Notes: generated from the sequence alone by a model not told the origin. A stretch of 64,000 bases of DNA from Paenibacillus amylolyticus (GCF_001570725.1 NZ_BCNV01000011.1:62001-126000), one strand, 5' to 3'; shown: positions 43,256-52,512, numbered from the stretch's first letter. Program-made: numbers and translations.

Positions 43256-44245
43256 CTACCGATTCATTCGGTTCATGACACCACCGTTATGATTACGGTT
43301 CATCAGGCCATCGTCAAGGATGCCATCACGGTGATTGGTATCTGTTCCGTTCGTCGGGAAAATGCGCTCTACCATCGATTGGAACGTATCGATCATGCCG
43401 CTGACCGGCTTACCGTTACGAATATCTGTGGCATAATTCTCGACATGCTCCACAAAATCCGGATTAGCTGATACATATACATTCTCGATGTTCGGTGCAA
43501 ACTGCTTGATTTTGGCTGAAATCTTACCCTTAATCTCAGCTGATGTGTTATCGTCCGAGCTATCTACACGTTGTCCTTCACTTTTCATACCATAATGCCC
43601 ATCTGCCGTCCCACGTGCTTTGCCACTGTTCGTCAGACCACGCATCATGCCAACCGCGCCTGTGCCCATCGTGCCATAGATGCCACGATCATTGCCCATG
43701 TGACTGCGATCCGTTGCTGAATTCGTGTTCAGTCCTGGCGCAATTCCGCTGGTGCTGTACGGAGACATGGTGCCCGTTCCACCATTTACACGCATACCAC
43801 CCATATCGTGATTCATGTTGCCCCCACGCATGGTATCACTGGCATGATTGCGCATCGTTCCACCCAACATGCTCGTACGACCATTGGACTTGCTATCCAG
43901 CTTGCCTGAATGACCATCTGCCAAACGAACCGCGACATAAGCATTACGATCCGTTAACATGACACGGGCGGATTTAACTTCTTTCATCTCCGTGATGCGT
44001 TTTGCCAGCTCTTCACTGGATTTCAGGTCAGTGACATTATGCATACGATAACTTTTCGCACGAATGCCGTCCATGCCATTTGTTTCCACACCATAACGGT
44101 TAATGCCGTTGGCTTGCTGACGAACACTTTGCGTATGCATATTGTTGGTATCCCGATTCGTGCCACAACCTGTCAAACCGGCCATTACAAAGATTGCAGT
44201 AGATAATGATAACGTAATAGCTGTTGCCTTTTTGACTGCTGGCAT
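43256..44245 (-). CDS. YhcN/YlaJ-type sporulation lipoprotein with Met/Gly/Asn-rich insert
   Basis: A 329-residue lipoprotein of the spore inner-membrane YhcN/YlaJ type. Signal peptide ends in the lipobox LTGC (Cys27). Conserved parts flank an insert: the N-terminal half-domain SSEELAKRITEMKEVKSARVMLTDRNAYVAVRL and the C-terminal SAEIKGKISAKIKQFAPNIENVYVSANPDFVEHV. Between them, about residues 115-230 are a low-complexity stretch rich in Met, Gly, Asn, Thr and His that plain YhcN lacks. The start at 44245 has GGAGG eight bases upstream. A sigma-G-like promoter is present, fitting forespore expression. Confidence 0.85.
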   Translation of the reverse strand: MPAVKKATAITLSLSTAIFVMAGLTGCGTNRDTNNMHTQSVRQQANGINRYGVETNGMDGIRAKSYRMHNVTDLKSSEELAKRITEMKEVKSARVMLTDRNAYVAVRLADGHSGKLDSKSNGRTSMLGGTMRNHASDTMRGGNMNHDMGGMRVNGGTGTMSPYSTSGIAPGLNTNSATDRSHMGNDRGIYGTMGTGAVGMMRGLTNSGKARGTADGHYGMKSEGQRVDSSDDNTSAEIKGKISAKIKQFAPNIENVYVSANPDFVEHVENYATDIRNGKPVSGMIDTFQSMVERIFPTNGTDTNHRDGILDDGLMNRNHNGGVMNRMNR

Positions 44246-44285
44246 GTACTCATCCTCCAATGTTTGTTGGTTTTGGTCACAAAGA

Positions 44286-44315
44286 TAGGATGCGCTTCTG
44301 TACGTACCGATATGC
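44286..44315 (-). promoter_or_regulatory. Sigma-G-like promoter of the YhcN-type gene
   Basis: GCATA, 18 bases, CATCCTA on the minus strand, close to the forespore sigma-G pattern. Confidence 0.45.
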
Positions 44316-44379
44316 TGAAAGGATATGGTACCTTAACCTGTAGTTTTTGATCTTTTGGTTGTGGACCTTGCTAATAAAT

Positions 44380-44413
44380 AAAAAGACAGCGCTGCTTGTT
44401 CGCAGCACTGCCT
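44380..44413 (-). terminator. Terminator of the Gld-like ABC operon
   Basis: Minus-strand stem GGCAGTGCTGC/GCAGCGCTGTC followed by TTTTTATTT. Confidence 0.85.
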
Positions 44414-44468
44414 CCATGTAACTTGAATTCACTTCAAGTTAGTTATAATCACTTATCCTTTAACTCGC

Positions 44469-45482
44469 TCATTTTCCATCTGATGAGGAAGTCGTTGACT
44501 TATTTGCCGAACTCGATGACTCTTCCGAAGAAGTTGTTGAAACCTTGATCGTATCCGGGAATTTCTCGGCTTCCGTCAGACTCGTCGCATCCATGGCATA
44601 GGCCCACTGACCATCCGGCGTAATGACCCAAATCTGATCCGGTTCGGATGGTACGGTAAGTCCCCGATACACATCACGAACTTGTTGCCCATTTACCGTC
44701 TGTTCAACAGACAGGGTGAATCGGGGGACCGTATCCTTCAGCTCGGACGCTTTGCGCACATCATCTGCTGTCGACAGGTTTTTGATTTTGCCAATGAGCG
44801 AAACGGCATCTGTGGCTTCAATTGTTTTTCCATTCAATGTCCAGGCCTGCTCTGCCGCACCGTTCTCCGATGTTGATTTTAACATCCAAGTAGCTGCTTC
44901 ACCTTCCCAATCCAGAGACACTACATTCGACTCATCCATGTTGAAAGGGGTTGTGTCCAACAAATCACGACGGGTCAAAGCCATGTTGGTAATCGCCTCT
45001 GTCTGCACGGCAACCACAGGGCCCGAATCAACACGCACATAACGTGCATCATCTGCTGGAAGCTGGCCACCAATAGCCAGTTTAACCTCCCGATTATCGT
45101 TGAGTTTGATATCCATACGTGTAGCATCTGTACCTAATCCGTACTTATCCAGATCCGTCGGTGCTTCTTCCACCACCAGTTCCTGATTCGCACCACTCAG
45201 AGCATCCAGCCAGCCGCTTACACTGTAACCGTTGAGAGGATAGGCTTTCGGTTCAATCATCTGCCAGACGCCATTCTCAAGTGTCAAAGTTGAAGATGCT
45301 GCTGCACCAGATGTCTCCTCCGTTATGTCATGTATCGTGATGGATTGAATATCCCCAGACTGAATACCAAGTAACTTGGCTTGTACCGCTTCTTCTTCCC
45401 GAAAATAATTTTGACTGGCCGCGTACACCCAGCCCACAATCAGTACGATAACCACCAGAATCGTTGGGATCCATTTTCTCAT
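44469..45482 (-). CDS. DUF4340 domain protein of a Gld-like ABC system
   Basis: A 337-residue protein with one N-terminal membrane helix (WIPTILVVIVLIVGWVYAA) and a large outward beta-rich region of the DUF4340 type (repeat-like segments LTLENGVWQMIEP and WMLKS...WTLNGK), ending in a Ser/Thr-rich tail. Start at 45482 overlaps the gldG stop (ATGA). Fourth gene of an operon ATPase-permease-GldG-DUF4340, a combination found in many bacteria; in gliding bacteria the ABC part is linked to motility, elsewhere the role is not known. Confidence 0.85.
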   Translation of the reverse strand: MRKWIPTILVVIVLIVGWVYAASQNYFREEEAVQAKLLGIQSGDIQSITIHDITEETSGAAASSTLTLENGVWQMIEPKAYPLNGYSVSGWLDALSGANQELVVEEAPTDLDKYGLGTDATRMDIKLNDNREVKLAIGGQLPADDARYVRVDSGPVVAVQTEAITNMALTRRDLLDTTPFNMDESNVVSLDWEGEAATWMLKSTSENGAAEQAWTLNGKTIEATDAVSLIGKIKNLSTADDVRKASELKDTVPRFTLSVEQTVNGQQVRDVYRGLTVPSEPDQIWVITPDGQWAYAMDATSLTEAEKFPDTIKVSTTSSEESSSSANKSTTSSSDGK

Positions 45483-46873
45483 ACCCGTCTGCGCCTCCAC
45501 CATAAGAGTACACCGAGTATAACAAAGATGAGCGGGAACGCCACAATCGCCACAAAGAAGATCGTTCTAGCCTGTTCACCGTTCAGGTATGCCATCTCAT
45601 AACCGGCTTGAACCCGTGGACGAATCGTTAATCCATCTTCTTTTTCACTCAAATAGTTCACTGTATTCAAAATAAAGTCCCGATTGCCACCATTCGCAAT
45701 TTCCGAATCCTGCATGAAAATGGACGAGCCCAGAATAACTGCCTTCGGTTTACCATCCGTTGTATCGGCTGCATACCCCAATTCCACTGGACCCTGAATG
45801 TCCTCTTCAGCATCATTGGTCGTTTCATTTTGCAATAAACCGCCGATATTCGTCTCCCCATAACTGTCATCCGAAGAATGAATTAACGGGGAAAGGGTAT
45901 ATTTATCCTGTTCTTTGCTGGTCAGCGCAATCGACAGCGACAACATCGGATACAATTGGCTCGCAGCAAGTTTGTCCGTAATAGCATGTGTACCATACTC
46001 AGGCACGACCCAGAGTGGCCCCATCGTACTGGCTTGCTGGTTATCCACCATGACCGCATGCTCATCTACGACGCCATAGTCAGCCATCAGGGCATCGATG
46101 TTTTTCCAACTGGATTTCATATCTTCTACAAATCCGAGGGATAGTAACAGCTTGCCTCCATTACTCAGATACGTGCGAATGGCTTTCATTTCCGTATCAC
46201 TGAGATCACGTTGTGGACCAATAATGGCCAGCACATCTGCATCTTCCGGAACCTTACCAGCTTGATTCAGCTGCAACTCTTCCGTCTGCACATTATTTTG
46301 TTCCAAGGAGGATTGCAGCGTAGTCATCTGAGCGAGACTCAGCTCTTCATGTCCAGTCAAAAACACCATTTTGTGCATCTCCGTGGATGACATATTCATG
46401 AGCGCCTGCGTAAGTTTTTCCTCACCTGTGAATTGATATGATCCGTCACTTCCGTCACCTGTCGCGGTGAACAAACTGGCGATATCAATCACTTTATGTT
46501 GATCTCCCTGCTCCAGCACAATGGAGCTACCTGTTATGCCGTATTTGGATGCAAGCGCAGGTTCCTGCGTCAGATTATATTGTTTTATTTTCAACTTGCT
46601 GTTACGTTTCGTGTATTCCTCGACCATATCCGTGACCTCACGGTTCAGGACGGTGTTGTTGGCATTTTCGACCGTTAACACCAGAATGTTGACGTCATCC
46701 TTCACATTTTTGATCGCAGTAAGAGACTGGTCAGATAACGTGTATTGTTTGTTCGAGGTCAGATCCAGCTGGAAGCCGCCAAGTGAATTCAGGAACAGTG
46801 TTAGCAAAATAAAGATGCCAATCACCGCTACAGACAGCACGGTACTGTTGGTATGACTTAACCATTTTTTCAT
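45479..46873 (-). CDS. GldG-like ABC transporter auxiliary protein
   Basis: A 464-residue membrane protein: N-terminal helix (VLSVAVIGIFILLTLFLNSL), a large extracytoplasmic domain of the ABC_transp_aux type (DDVNILVLTVENANNTVLNREVTDMVEEYTKRNSKLKIK..., MVFLTGHEELSLAQM), and a C-terminal helix (IFFVAIVAFPLIFVILGVLLWWRRRR). Start at 46873 follows GGAGG by seven bases. Coupled to the permease upstream (four bases apart) and the DUF4340 gene downstream. The transported substrate is unknown. Confidence 0.87.
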   Translation of the reverse strand: MKKWLSHTNSTVLSVAVIGIFILLTLFLNSLGGFQLDLTSNKQYTLSDQSLTAIKNVKDDVNILVLTVENANNTVLNREVTDMVEEYTKRNSKLKIKQYNLTQEPALASKYGITGSSIVLEQGDQHKVIDIASLFTATGDGSDGSYQFTGEEKLTQALMNMSSTEMHKMVFLTGHEELSLAQMTTLQSSLEQNNVQTEELQLNQAGKVPEDADVLAIIGPQRDLSDTEMKAIRTYLSNGGKLLLSLGFVEDMKSSWKNIDALMADYGVVDEHAVMVDNQQASTMGPLWVVPEYGTHAITDKLAASQLYPMLSLSIALTSKEQDKYTLSPLIHSSDDSYGETNIGGLLQNETTNDAEEDIQGPVELGYAADTTDGKPKAVILGSSIFMQDSEIANGGNRDFILNTVNYLSEKEDGLTIRPRVQAGYEMAYLNGEQARTIFFVAIVAFPLIFVILGVLLWWRRRRV

Positions 46874-46877
46874 CTTC

Positions 46878-47594
46878 TCACCTCCACCGCTTCCGTTCCA
46901 CAATTTGAATGCTTAACAGCAGAAACACACCCGAAAGGGTGACATAATACAAGATATCCGGCCCACTAAGCACACCTTTCATGAAGCTGTCGAACCGGTT
47001 GGTCAGGGCAAACGGGTCCAGCCACTGTTGCAAAGCAGAACCTGTATTGCCTGCGAATGAATCAAGCATCCACAAAACGAGCAAAATAATAAAACCCGCC
47101 ACCGCAGACACCATCTGATGCTGGGATAATGTAGAAGCGAACAGTCCAATCGCCATCATGCTTCCGCCCAGGAAAAATAACCCCAGCGCAGACATCCATA
47201 CCGTAGTCATATCCAGTGTCCCATAGAACGACATGATGAAAGGGTACACCAGACTGCACAGGATGAGCACGACCAGAATGGCGAGAGAAGCGAGATATTT
47301 GCCGAAAATAATTTCCGACACACGTGCCGGAGAGGTCAGCAACAATTCATCCGTTCCCTGTCTGAATTCTTCAGCGATCAAACGCATCGTCAGCAATGGT
47401 ACAACAAACAGCAGCATGGACAACGTGTCCCCCAGCACGAGACGGTAATCGACAATACTCGGCTGGTAATATACAAAGCTTGAATAGAACAACAGACTGG
47501 TCATCAGTACATATACAGCAAAAGCAAAATAGGACGTTGGTGACAGAAAATAAGCTTGCAGCTCTTTGTTGCATACCGCCATCATTCGTCTCAT
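46878..47594 (-). CDS. ABC-2 type permease (GldF-like)
   Basis: A 238-residue permease with six predicted helices; N-terminal CNKELQAYFLSPTSYFAFAVYVL is characteristic of GldF-like exporters. GGGGAGG lies seven bases before the ATG, and the ATG overlaps the ATPase stop. It pairs with the ATPase gene to make the export core of the operon. Confidence 0.9.
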   Translation of the reverse strand: MRRMMAVCNKELQAYFLSPTSYFAFAVYVLMTSLLFYSSFVYYQPSIVDYRLVLGDTLSMLLFVVPLLTMRLIAEEFRQGTDELLLTSPARVSEIIFGKYLASLAILVVLILCSLVYPFIMSFYGTLDMTTVWMSALGLFFLGGSMMAIGLFASTLSQHQMVSAVAGFIILLVLWMLDSFAGNTGSALQQWLDPFALTNRFDSFMKGVLSGPDILYYVTLSGVFLLLSIQIVERKRWR

Positions 47595-48724
47595 TTGGAG
47601 TCCTCCCCTTTACGAGAATGGGGCGAGGAATCCGCTGATGCACTCGCTGATGTTCCCAATACACTCGACGAGTCGATGTCCGAAGTTACGTCCTGATCCG
47701 TCTCTGCCCCAGCAACCTTATCCACATCTGCCGAGTTCGTGTCTGTGTCGGTTGTCTCCGTTGTCGTCAGCTTCAGGAAGATTTGCTCCAGACTCAGGTT
47801 CTCCTTCTTCATCTCCAGTATCGGTAATCCTGCACCGGACAAAAGGTAGAACAGCTCTTCCCGAAAATCTTCCGCACTTTCTCCGGTGAGCAGCATTTTA
47901 ACCGTATTTGTTGAAGCTGAAGTCAGTGAAGTGTCTTTGACGGCATTCGCATCGGACGTCTGAATGACTTCACTCCGCACCTTCTCCCATGGTGACAGCA
48001 CATTATGTAGTTGCTCCGCATTGGCTTTTACTTCAATCGACACCTTGAACTGATCCCCCATCGCTGAGCCGAAATGCTGAGGTGAACCATCCAGCACAAG
48101 TTGCCCCTGATTAATGATCAACATTCGATTACAGAGCGTGCTCACTTCAGGCAAAATATGTGTACTGAGCAGCACCGTATGGTTCTCGCCCAATTCTCGG
48201 ATCAGATCCCGGATCTCGATAATCTGATTCGGATCAAGCCCCGATGTTGGCTCATCCAGGACCAGCAGATCCGGCTTGTGAATAATGGCTCCCGCCAATC
48301 CGAGACGTTGCTTGTAGCCTTTGGATAAACCGCGTACCAATTGTTTTTCCCGACCCTGAAGTCCCAATCTGCTAACCATCTCACTGACCCGCAGCTTGAC
48401 CTCACGTGCCGGGACATCCCGCAGATTCGCTACGAATCTGAGATAGGACTGTACTGTCATATCCGGATAGAGCGGCGGTGTTTCAGGCAGATACCCGATC
48501 TTGGAACGAACACGCTGACCCTGCTCATGCACCGACACTCCATCCACCATAATGGAACCCGCGGTTGGATGCAGATAGCCCGTAATCATACGCATCGTTG
48601 TTGTTTTCCCGGCACCATTGGGCCCGAGAAACCCGACAATCTCACCACGTTCCATGGTGAAATCCAGTTGATGCACGCCACGCTGCCCTTCGTACACTTT
48701 GCTGACCTGTTTCACTTCGAGCAC
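47591..48724 (-). CDS. ABC transporter ATP-binding protein (GldA-like)
   Basis: ATPase of the exporter. 377 residues from GTG at 48724, nine bases after AAAGG; an ATG three codons earlier abuts the site. Walker A GFLGPNGAGKTTTMRMI, Q-loop YLPETPPLYPDMTV, signature RGLSKGYKQRLGLA, Walker B LLVLDEPTSGLDPNQ and the H-loop STHIL are all intact. The C-terminal 150 residues include a low-complexity Thr/Asp/Ser-rich tail that looks disordered. First gene of the four-gene operon. Confidence 0.92.
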   Translation of the reverse strand: MLEVKQVSKVYEGQRGVHQLDFTMERGEIVGFLGPNGAGKTTTMRMITGYLHPTAGSIMVDGVSVHEQGQRVRSKIGYLPETPPLYPDMTVQSYLRFVANLRDVPAREVKLRVSEMVSRLGLQGREKQLVRGLSKGYKQRLGLAGAIIHKPDLLVLDEPTSGLDPNQIIEIRDLIRELGENHTVLLSTHILPEVSTLCNRMLIINQGQLVLDGSPQHFGSAMGDQFKVSIEVKANAEQLHNVLSPWEKVRSEVIQTSDANAVKDTSLTSASTNTVKMLLTGESAEDFREELFYLLSGAGLPILEMKKENLSLEQIFLKLTTTETTDTDTNSADVDKVAGAETDQDVTSDIDSSSVLGTSASASADSSPHSRKGEDSK

Positions 48725-48790
48725 ATCATTCATCCTTTCCCGTTAAAATACCCGTGCACCATCGTTCGTTATATAAATTCAACTGAAAAT

Positions 48791-48940
48791 ATTACACTTG
48801 CACTCCGATGACAGAATAACCTTCCGATCACTGTTATCCCCAGATTTTTTTGATTCCTTCTCAGAAGGAAAAATCCGAGGATAAAGGCGAACGCTTCGCT
48901 TCTTCAAGTTATTTCTGCCCTCTCCGTTATCGTGTAAATG
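48791..48940. repeat. Dispersed hairpin repeat family 1, copy C
   Basis: TTATCCCCAGATTTTT pairs with AAAAATCCGAGGATAA (48834-48884) around a perfect inner TTCCTTCT/AGAAGGAA stem. Flanks AATAACCTTCCGATCACTG and AGGCGAACGCTTCGCTTCTT match copy B. Confidence 0.9.
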
Positions 48941-49087
48941 TTACGTTGAACTTATGTAATAGATGATGGGCACGGGAAGTTCCTTGTATCTTACGTGAGC
49001 TATCCTAGCCTCAGCTTAATGTCACTTAAAAGAAAGCTTAAAAATAATTGTCCAAAATGTGAACATTCTGATCAACACCCACACCCT

Positions 49088-49115
49088 ACGCTTATAGCCA
49101 ACGTAACATAGAGTA
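49088..49115 (+). promoter_or_regulatory. Sigma-K promoter of the GT4 gene at 49158
   Basis: AC, exactly 17 bases, then CATAGAGTA: a full match to AC-N17-CATANNNTA, 43 bases before the start codon. Confidence 0.7.
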
Positions 49116-49157
49116 CAGGAGAATGTGCTCCTGACCAAAAGTCAGAGGGTGAATCGT

Positions 49158-50231
49158 GTGAAAGTATTATTCACGTTTTATGTTCCAAGCGGTGGCGTGG
49201 ATACGTTAAATCGACTCCGCACCGCGGTTCTGAAACGTCATGGCATTGAAGCGCACCTGCTGTATCTGAACACAGGCTCGGGATTGCAGAACAACAGTGA
49301 TACGCCCATTTTCACCGCGTCCAGTGACGAGGATATCCATCATTTAATTCATACCCACCATTATGATGCTATCATTGCCACCTCAGACATTGCTATGCCC
49401 GGCCGCTTGCGAGGACTTGGTTATACAGGACGAATCATTTTTGAAGCGCAGGGACTTGGCACACGCGATCAGGCTCTGGAAACGATACAGATGGCAGTAC
49501 CATACCTGCAAGCCCATTGCGATGCAGCCGTTTTGCCGCCCACAGACCATCTACTGGATATGTTCATTCATATCTGCCCTTGGCTGCATCGGTTTGTTAT
49601 TCCCAATATGCTGGATACGGACACCTTTGCCCCAATCTTGGTGGATACCCCACCTTATCCGGTGCTGGCATGGGTAGGACGACTCGAACACAACAAAAAC
49701 TGGCGTGAATATTTAACCATATCCAGTGAAATCATCAAAAAAAATCCGAAAGCCAGATTATGGATGTTTCACGATCCAACTTTGGCTAATCCAGAAGATG
49801 AAGTCATGTTCCGGCACATGCTGGCAGAATACGGACTCGAAGATAAGATTGGTATCTTTATCAATGTTCCCCATTCTCAGATGCCTGCCTTCTATTCCAT
49901 GATCGCCGCTTCAGGAGGCATCATGTTATCCACTTCCCTGTTGGAAGGATTCGGTTATGCCGTCGCTGAAGCCATCTCTTGTGGCTGCCCGGTACTCAGT
50001 ACAGACTCCGACGGTGTGCGTTCATTTATCACACATAATAAGACTGGGAAGTTCTATCCGATTGGCAATATCAAGGCAGCTGTCTCCGAAGCAAAGGACC
50101 TCATGAACAACAAGAAACTGCGTGAATATATCCGCATTCAGGGCAGACAGCATATGAGCTTGTCTTTTTCACCAGACCGGTATGCCCTTTCTTTTCGTGA
50201 AATGATGACTGCCTTGCGTATTTTTCAATAA
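49158..50231 (+). CDS. Glycosyltransferase family 4, sporulation-linked
   Basis: Retaining GT-B glycosyltransferase, cytoplasmic, 357 residues. N-terminal acceptor half begins VKVLFTFYVPSGGVDTLNRL; the donor half has LAWVGRLEHNKNW and the E-x7-E motif in STSLLEGFGYAVAEAISCGCPVLST. Start chosen as GTG at 49158, five bases after AGAGGGTGA. A full-match sigma-K promoter puts it in the late mother cell, where it would build outer-layer glycans together with the CgeB locus downstream. Donor and acceptor sugars cannot be read. Confidence 0.88.
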   Translation: MKVLFTFYVPSGGVDTLNRLRTAVLKRHGIEAHLLYLNTGSGLQNNSDTPIFTASSDEDIHHLIHTHHYDAIIATSDIAMPGRLRGLGYTGRIIFEAQGLGTRDQALETIQMAVPYLQAHCDAAVLPPTDHLLDMFIHICPWLHRFVIPNMLDTDTFAPILVDTPPYPVLAWVGRLEHNKNWREYLTISSEIIKKNPKARLWMFHDPTLANPEDEVMFRHMLAEYGLEDKIGIFINVPHSQMPAFYSMIAASGGIMLSTSLLEGFGYAVAEAISCGCPVLSTDSDGVRSFITHNKTGKFYPIGNIKAAVSEAKDLMNNKKLREYIRIQGRQHMSLSFSPDRYALSFREMMTALRIFQ

Positions 50232-50240
50232 AGGATCGCA

Positions 50241-50275
50241 AAAAGGCAGCTCAGAGAGATTCTCTGAACTGCCTT
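50241..50275. terminator. Bidirectional terminator between GT4 and the efflux pump gene
   Basis: Stem AAGGCAGCTCAGAGA/TCTCTGAACTGCCTT with GAT loop; A-run on the left. Confidence 0.75.
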
Positions 50276-50295
50276 AGTATGGTTCTTAGGGAGTC

Positions 50296-51789
50296 TTAGT
50301 GTCCCATCATCATTGCAGGATCAGGCTTGTCGCCATTTTGAAGGTCTTCTTCCGGCATTGGTTTTGGTTTGCGCAGGATCAGACTGAGCAAACATCCGAA
50401 CAATGCAATACAAGCGGCCAGGAAGAACGTATCATTGAAACCACCCACCAAACCATGAACGATAGCGGTCGGCTCTGCACTCGTTGTATTATCTGCAATT
50501 CTTGAAGTAAGGAAGCCCGTAAGTCCGGCAACCGCGAAAGACACGACCACTTGCTGTGCAGCAGCCGTAAGCGGTGTAACCCGTCCAACCAACTTGCGCG
50601 GTGCAGCATTCAATACATGCGTATTGAGCGGCATCATGGACAAGCCCATACCCAGACCCATCATGACCAGCGCCGTTATAATCAGACCAAGACCTGTCTC
50701 TGCCGTGATGGAGGATAGAATAAACAATGCTCCCGAGATAATTCCCAGACCCACGAAGGCCAGAGGTCTCGCACCAATTTTATCAAACAATCGACCGCCG
50801 AGCGGCATACCCACACCGGAAGCCAAAGCCTGTGGAAGCAGAATCAATCCTGTTTCCAGTGCAGTGTACCCTTTGATCTGCTGCAAATATAACGGGATCA
50901 GGATCATCGCACCGAACAGCGCCACTTGGGACACCCATGCGAGAACAATCCCCCGTGAGAAGTCAGATGATTTGAATACCCGAAGTTCGAGCAATGGATT
51001 TTGATGACGTAGTTCTACAATAATGAACAAAATGAGCGCTACGCCACCCACAATGACACCCGTAAGTGTTGTTGCAGATGTCCAGCTCGTTCCACCCTCA
51101 CTCACACCGTAAGCAAGCATCGAGAACGCAATTGGCGCCAGAATCATGCCGAGCAGATCCAGTGCAGGCGTGCGTCCACGATCCGTATCAGGCAAGAACT
51201 TGATACATAGAATGAAAGCCGCAATACCGATTGGCAAGTTAATCAGGAAGATCCAGTGCCAGCTCAGTGATTCAATAAACCACCCGGACAACACCGGACC
51301 CAATGCAGGGGCAAGCAGCATCGGAATTCCGAGCATCCCCATGATGGAGCCTCTTCGCTCAGGAGGAGCCAGACGAAAGACCATCGCCATACCAATTGGA
51401 GCAACCATGCCTCCACCGAGACCCTGAATGACACGGTAAATGATTAATTGCTCAGGCGATTGGGCAATCGAGCATAATACAGAACCCAAAGTGAACATGG
51501 CAATCGTGAACAGAAATACTCTTTTGGCACCAAAACGGTCAGTTAACCAACCTGCAAGCGGAATAACCGCAGACAATGCCAGGGTGTAACCCGTAACCGT
51601 CCATTGGATGGTCTTAAGGTCCGTTTCGAAATATTGAACAAGATTCGGAATGGCCACGTTCACGACCGTGCTGTCCAGAATAACCATAATCATTCCGACG
51701 ATAATAGCCAGGAGTGGCAGTATAATTGTTTTGATTGAAAACTCTGCCGGCTCCTGGGGAACTGCTGTTTGTTCTTTCACGTTCTCCAC
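50296..51789 (-). CDS. MFS drug efflux transporter, DHA2 (EmrB/QacA) family
   Basis: Proton-driven exporter of drugs or other hydrophobic compounds, 497 residues with 14 predicted helices. Family motifs: ILDSTVVNVAIPNLVQYF in helix 1, GWLTDRFGAKRVFLFTIAMF (motif A), YRVIQGLGGGMVAPIGMAMV, and LGPVLSGWFIE (motif C, typical of exporters). GTG start, with only a modest ribosome site. Three tandem AAAC-N4-GTTT boxes lie upstream, so it is probably held off by a TetR/MarR-type repressor encoded elsewhere. Confidence 0.92.
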   Translation of the reverse strand: MENVKEQTAVPQEPAEFSIKTIILPLLAIIVGMIMVILDSTVVNVAIPNLVQYFETDLKTIQWTVTGYTLALSAVIPLAGWLTDRFGAKRVFLFTIAMFTLGSVLCSIAQSPEQLIIYRVIQGLGGGMVAPIGMAMVFRLAPPERRGSIMGMLGIPMLLAPALGPVLSGWFIESLSWHWIFLINLPIGIAAFILCIKFLPDTDRGRTPALDLLGMILAPIAFSMLAYGVSEGGTSWTSATTLTGVIVGGVALILFIIVELRHQNPLLELRVFKSSDFSRGIVLAWVSQVALFGAMILIPLYLQQIKGYTALETGLILLPQALASGVGMPLGGRLFDKIGARPLAFVGLGIISGALFILSSITAETGLGLIITALVMMGLGMGLSMMPLNTHVLNAAPRKLVGRVTPLTAAAQQVVVSFAVAGLTGFLTSRIADNTTSAEPTAIVHGLVGGFNDTFFLAACIALFGCLLSLILRKPKPMPEEDLQNGDKPDPAMMMGH

Positions 51790-51859
51790 ACTCTTTTCCG
51801 GCTAGCGGATCACAGGTTTATCCCTACGTCTCACTCAGCCTATATTTACGACTAATTTC

Positions 51860-51897
51860 AAACTATCGTTTTAAACCGTCGTTTTAAACTTTTGTTT
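51860..51897. promoter_or_regulatory. Triple tandem operator AAAC-N4-GTTT
   Basis: Three 12-base palindromes (51860-51871, 51873-51884, 51886-51897), each separated by one T, giving a 13-base period, 71 bases upstream of the efflux gene start. Confidence 0.65.
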
Positions 51898-51975
51898 AAT
51901 ACTGATCTAATTTTAATGAAAATACCTTTGCTGTCAAGCTATTTTTTAGAGACAATTCCACTATGGATGCACCAC

Positions 51976-52006
51976 AAAAAAATGGAACAGGCTCTTCCCT
52001 GCTCCA
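51976..52006 (-). terminator. Terminator of the 132-residue gene
   Basis: Minus-strand stem TGGAGCAGG/CCTGTTCCA followed by seven T. Confidence 0.85.
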
Positions 52007-52043
52007 CACGTTGGCTGATCATGCCTATTTAATTATGTCCATA

Positions 52044-52442
52044 TCAATCTGCGAGCTTCATCATCTGATATTCTGACAGTATGCCCAATGTCTGACCGTG
52101 AATATTCCTGCAATACATCCGAATCACCAGATGATTCGGTGAAGAACTGTTGCTGATGATCCTCATTTCATAAGGCTCGGATGACACATCCAAATTATGA
52201 ATGACCTGATTACCGCCCGCTCCCCCTGAACTGGGCCCGAGATGAAAAAGATGCCGGTACAGTTCTCCATGCCTACTGGCTCCACCAACAAATACATCCG
52301 TCCCTTCTTCGCCGCCGACATAGGCCAACTCCACATCCATGTACTTGACGGGAACCAATGTCTGTAGCAGATTCTCATGAATCTCAAGTAAATATACCGC
52401 CACTGTAGAACCCTCCTTCGGAGCATGAACCTTCCTGTTCAT
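52044..52442 (-). CDS. Hypothetical protein, 132 residues
   Basis: Not recognised. Start at 52442 has GAGGGAG eight bases upstream; the frame continues 126 codons further, but that part lies antisense to the GT4 gene. The protein looks like a compact beta-sandwich: alternating hydrophobic strands (STVAVYLLEIHEN, VKYMDVELAYVGGEEGTDVFVGG, PNHLVIRMYCRN) around a Gly/Ser loop (GPSSGGAGG). No signal peptide. It shares a 145-base promoter region with the divergent GT4 gene, so a spore-surface role is possible but unproven. Confidence 0.65.
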   Translation of the reverse strand: MNRKVHAPKEGSTVAVYLLEIHENLLQTLVPVKYMDVELAYVGGEEGTDVFVGGASRHGELYRHLFHLGPSSGGAGGNQVIHNLDVSSEPYEMRIISNSSSPNHLVIRMYCRNIHGQTLGILSEYQMMKLAD

Positions 52443-52512
52443 AGGATATGCTCCCTCTCGTCCATTGCCATTTGCATTCACCCATTTTCGAACATTTACA
52501 CGGAAATGCCCG

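Larger units (their letters stand above)
48725..49157. other. Intergenic region with hairpin repeat and sigma-K promoter
   Basis: About 430 bases between divergent genes. Holds dispersed repeat family 1 copy C (48791-48940) and the sigma-K-type promoter of the GT4 gene (49088-49115). Nothing else seen. Confidence 0.7.
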
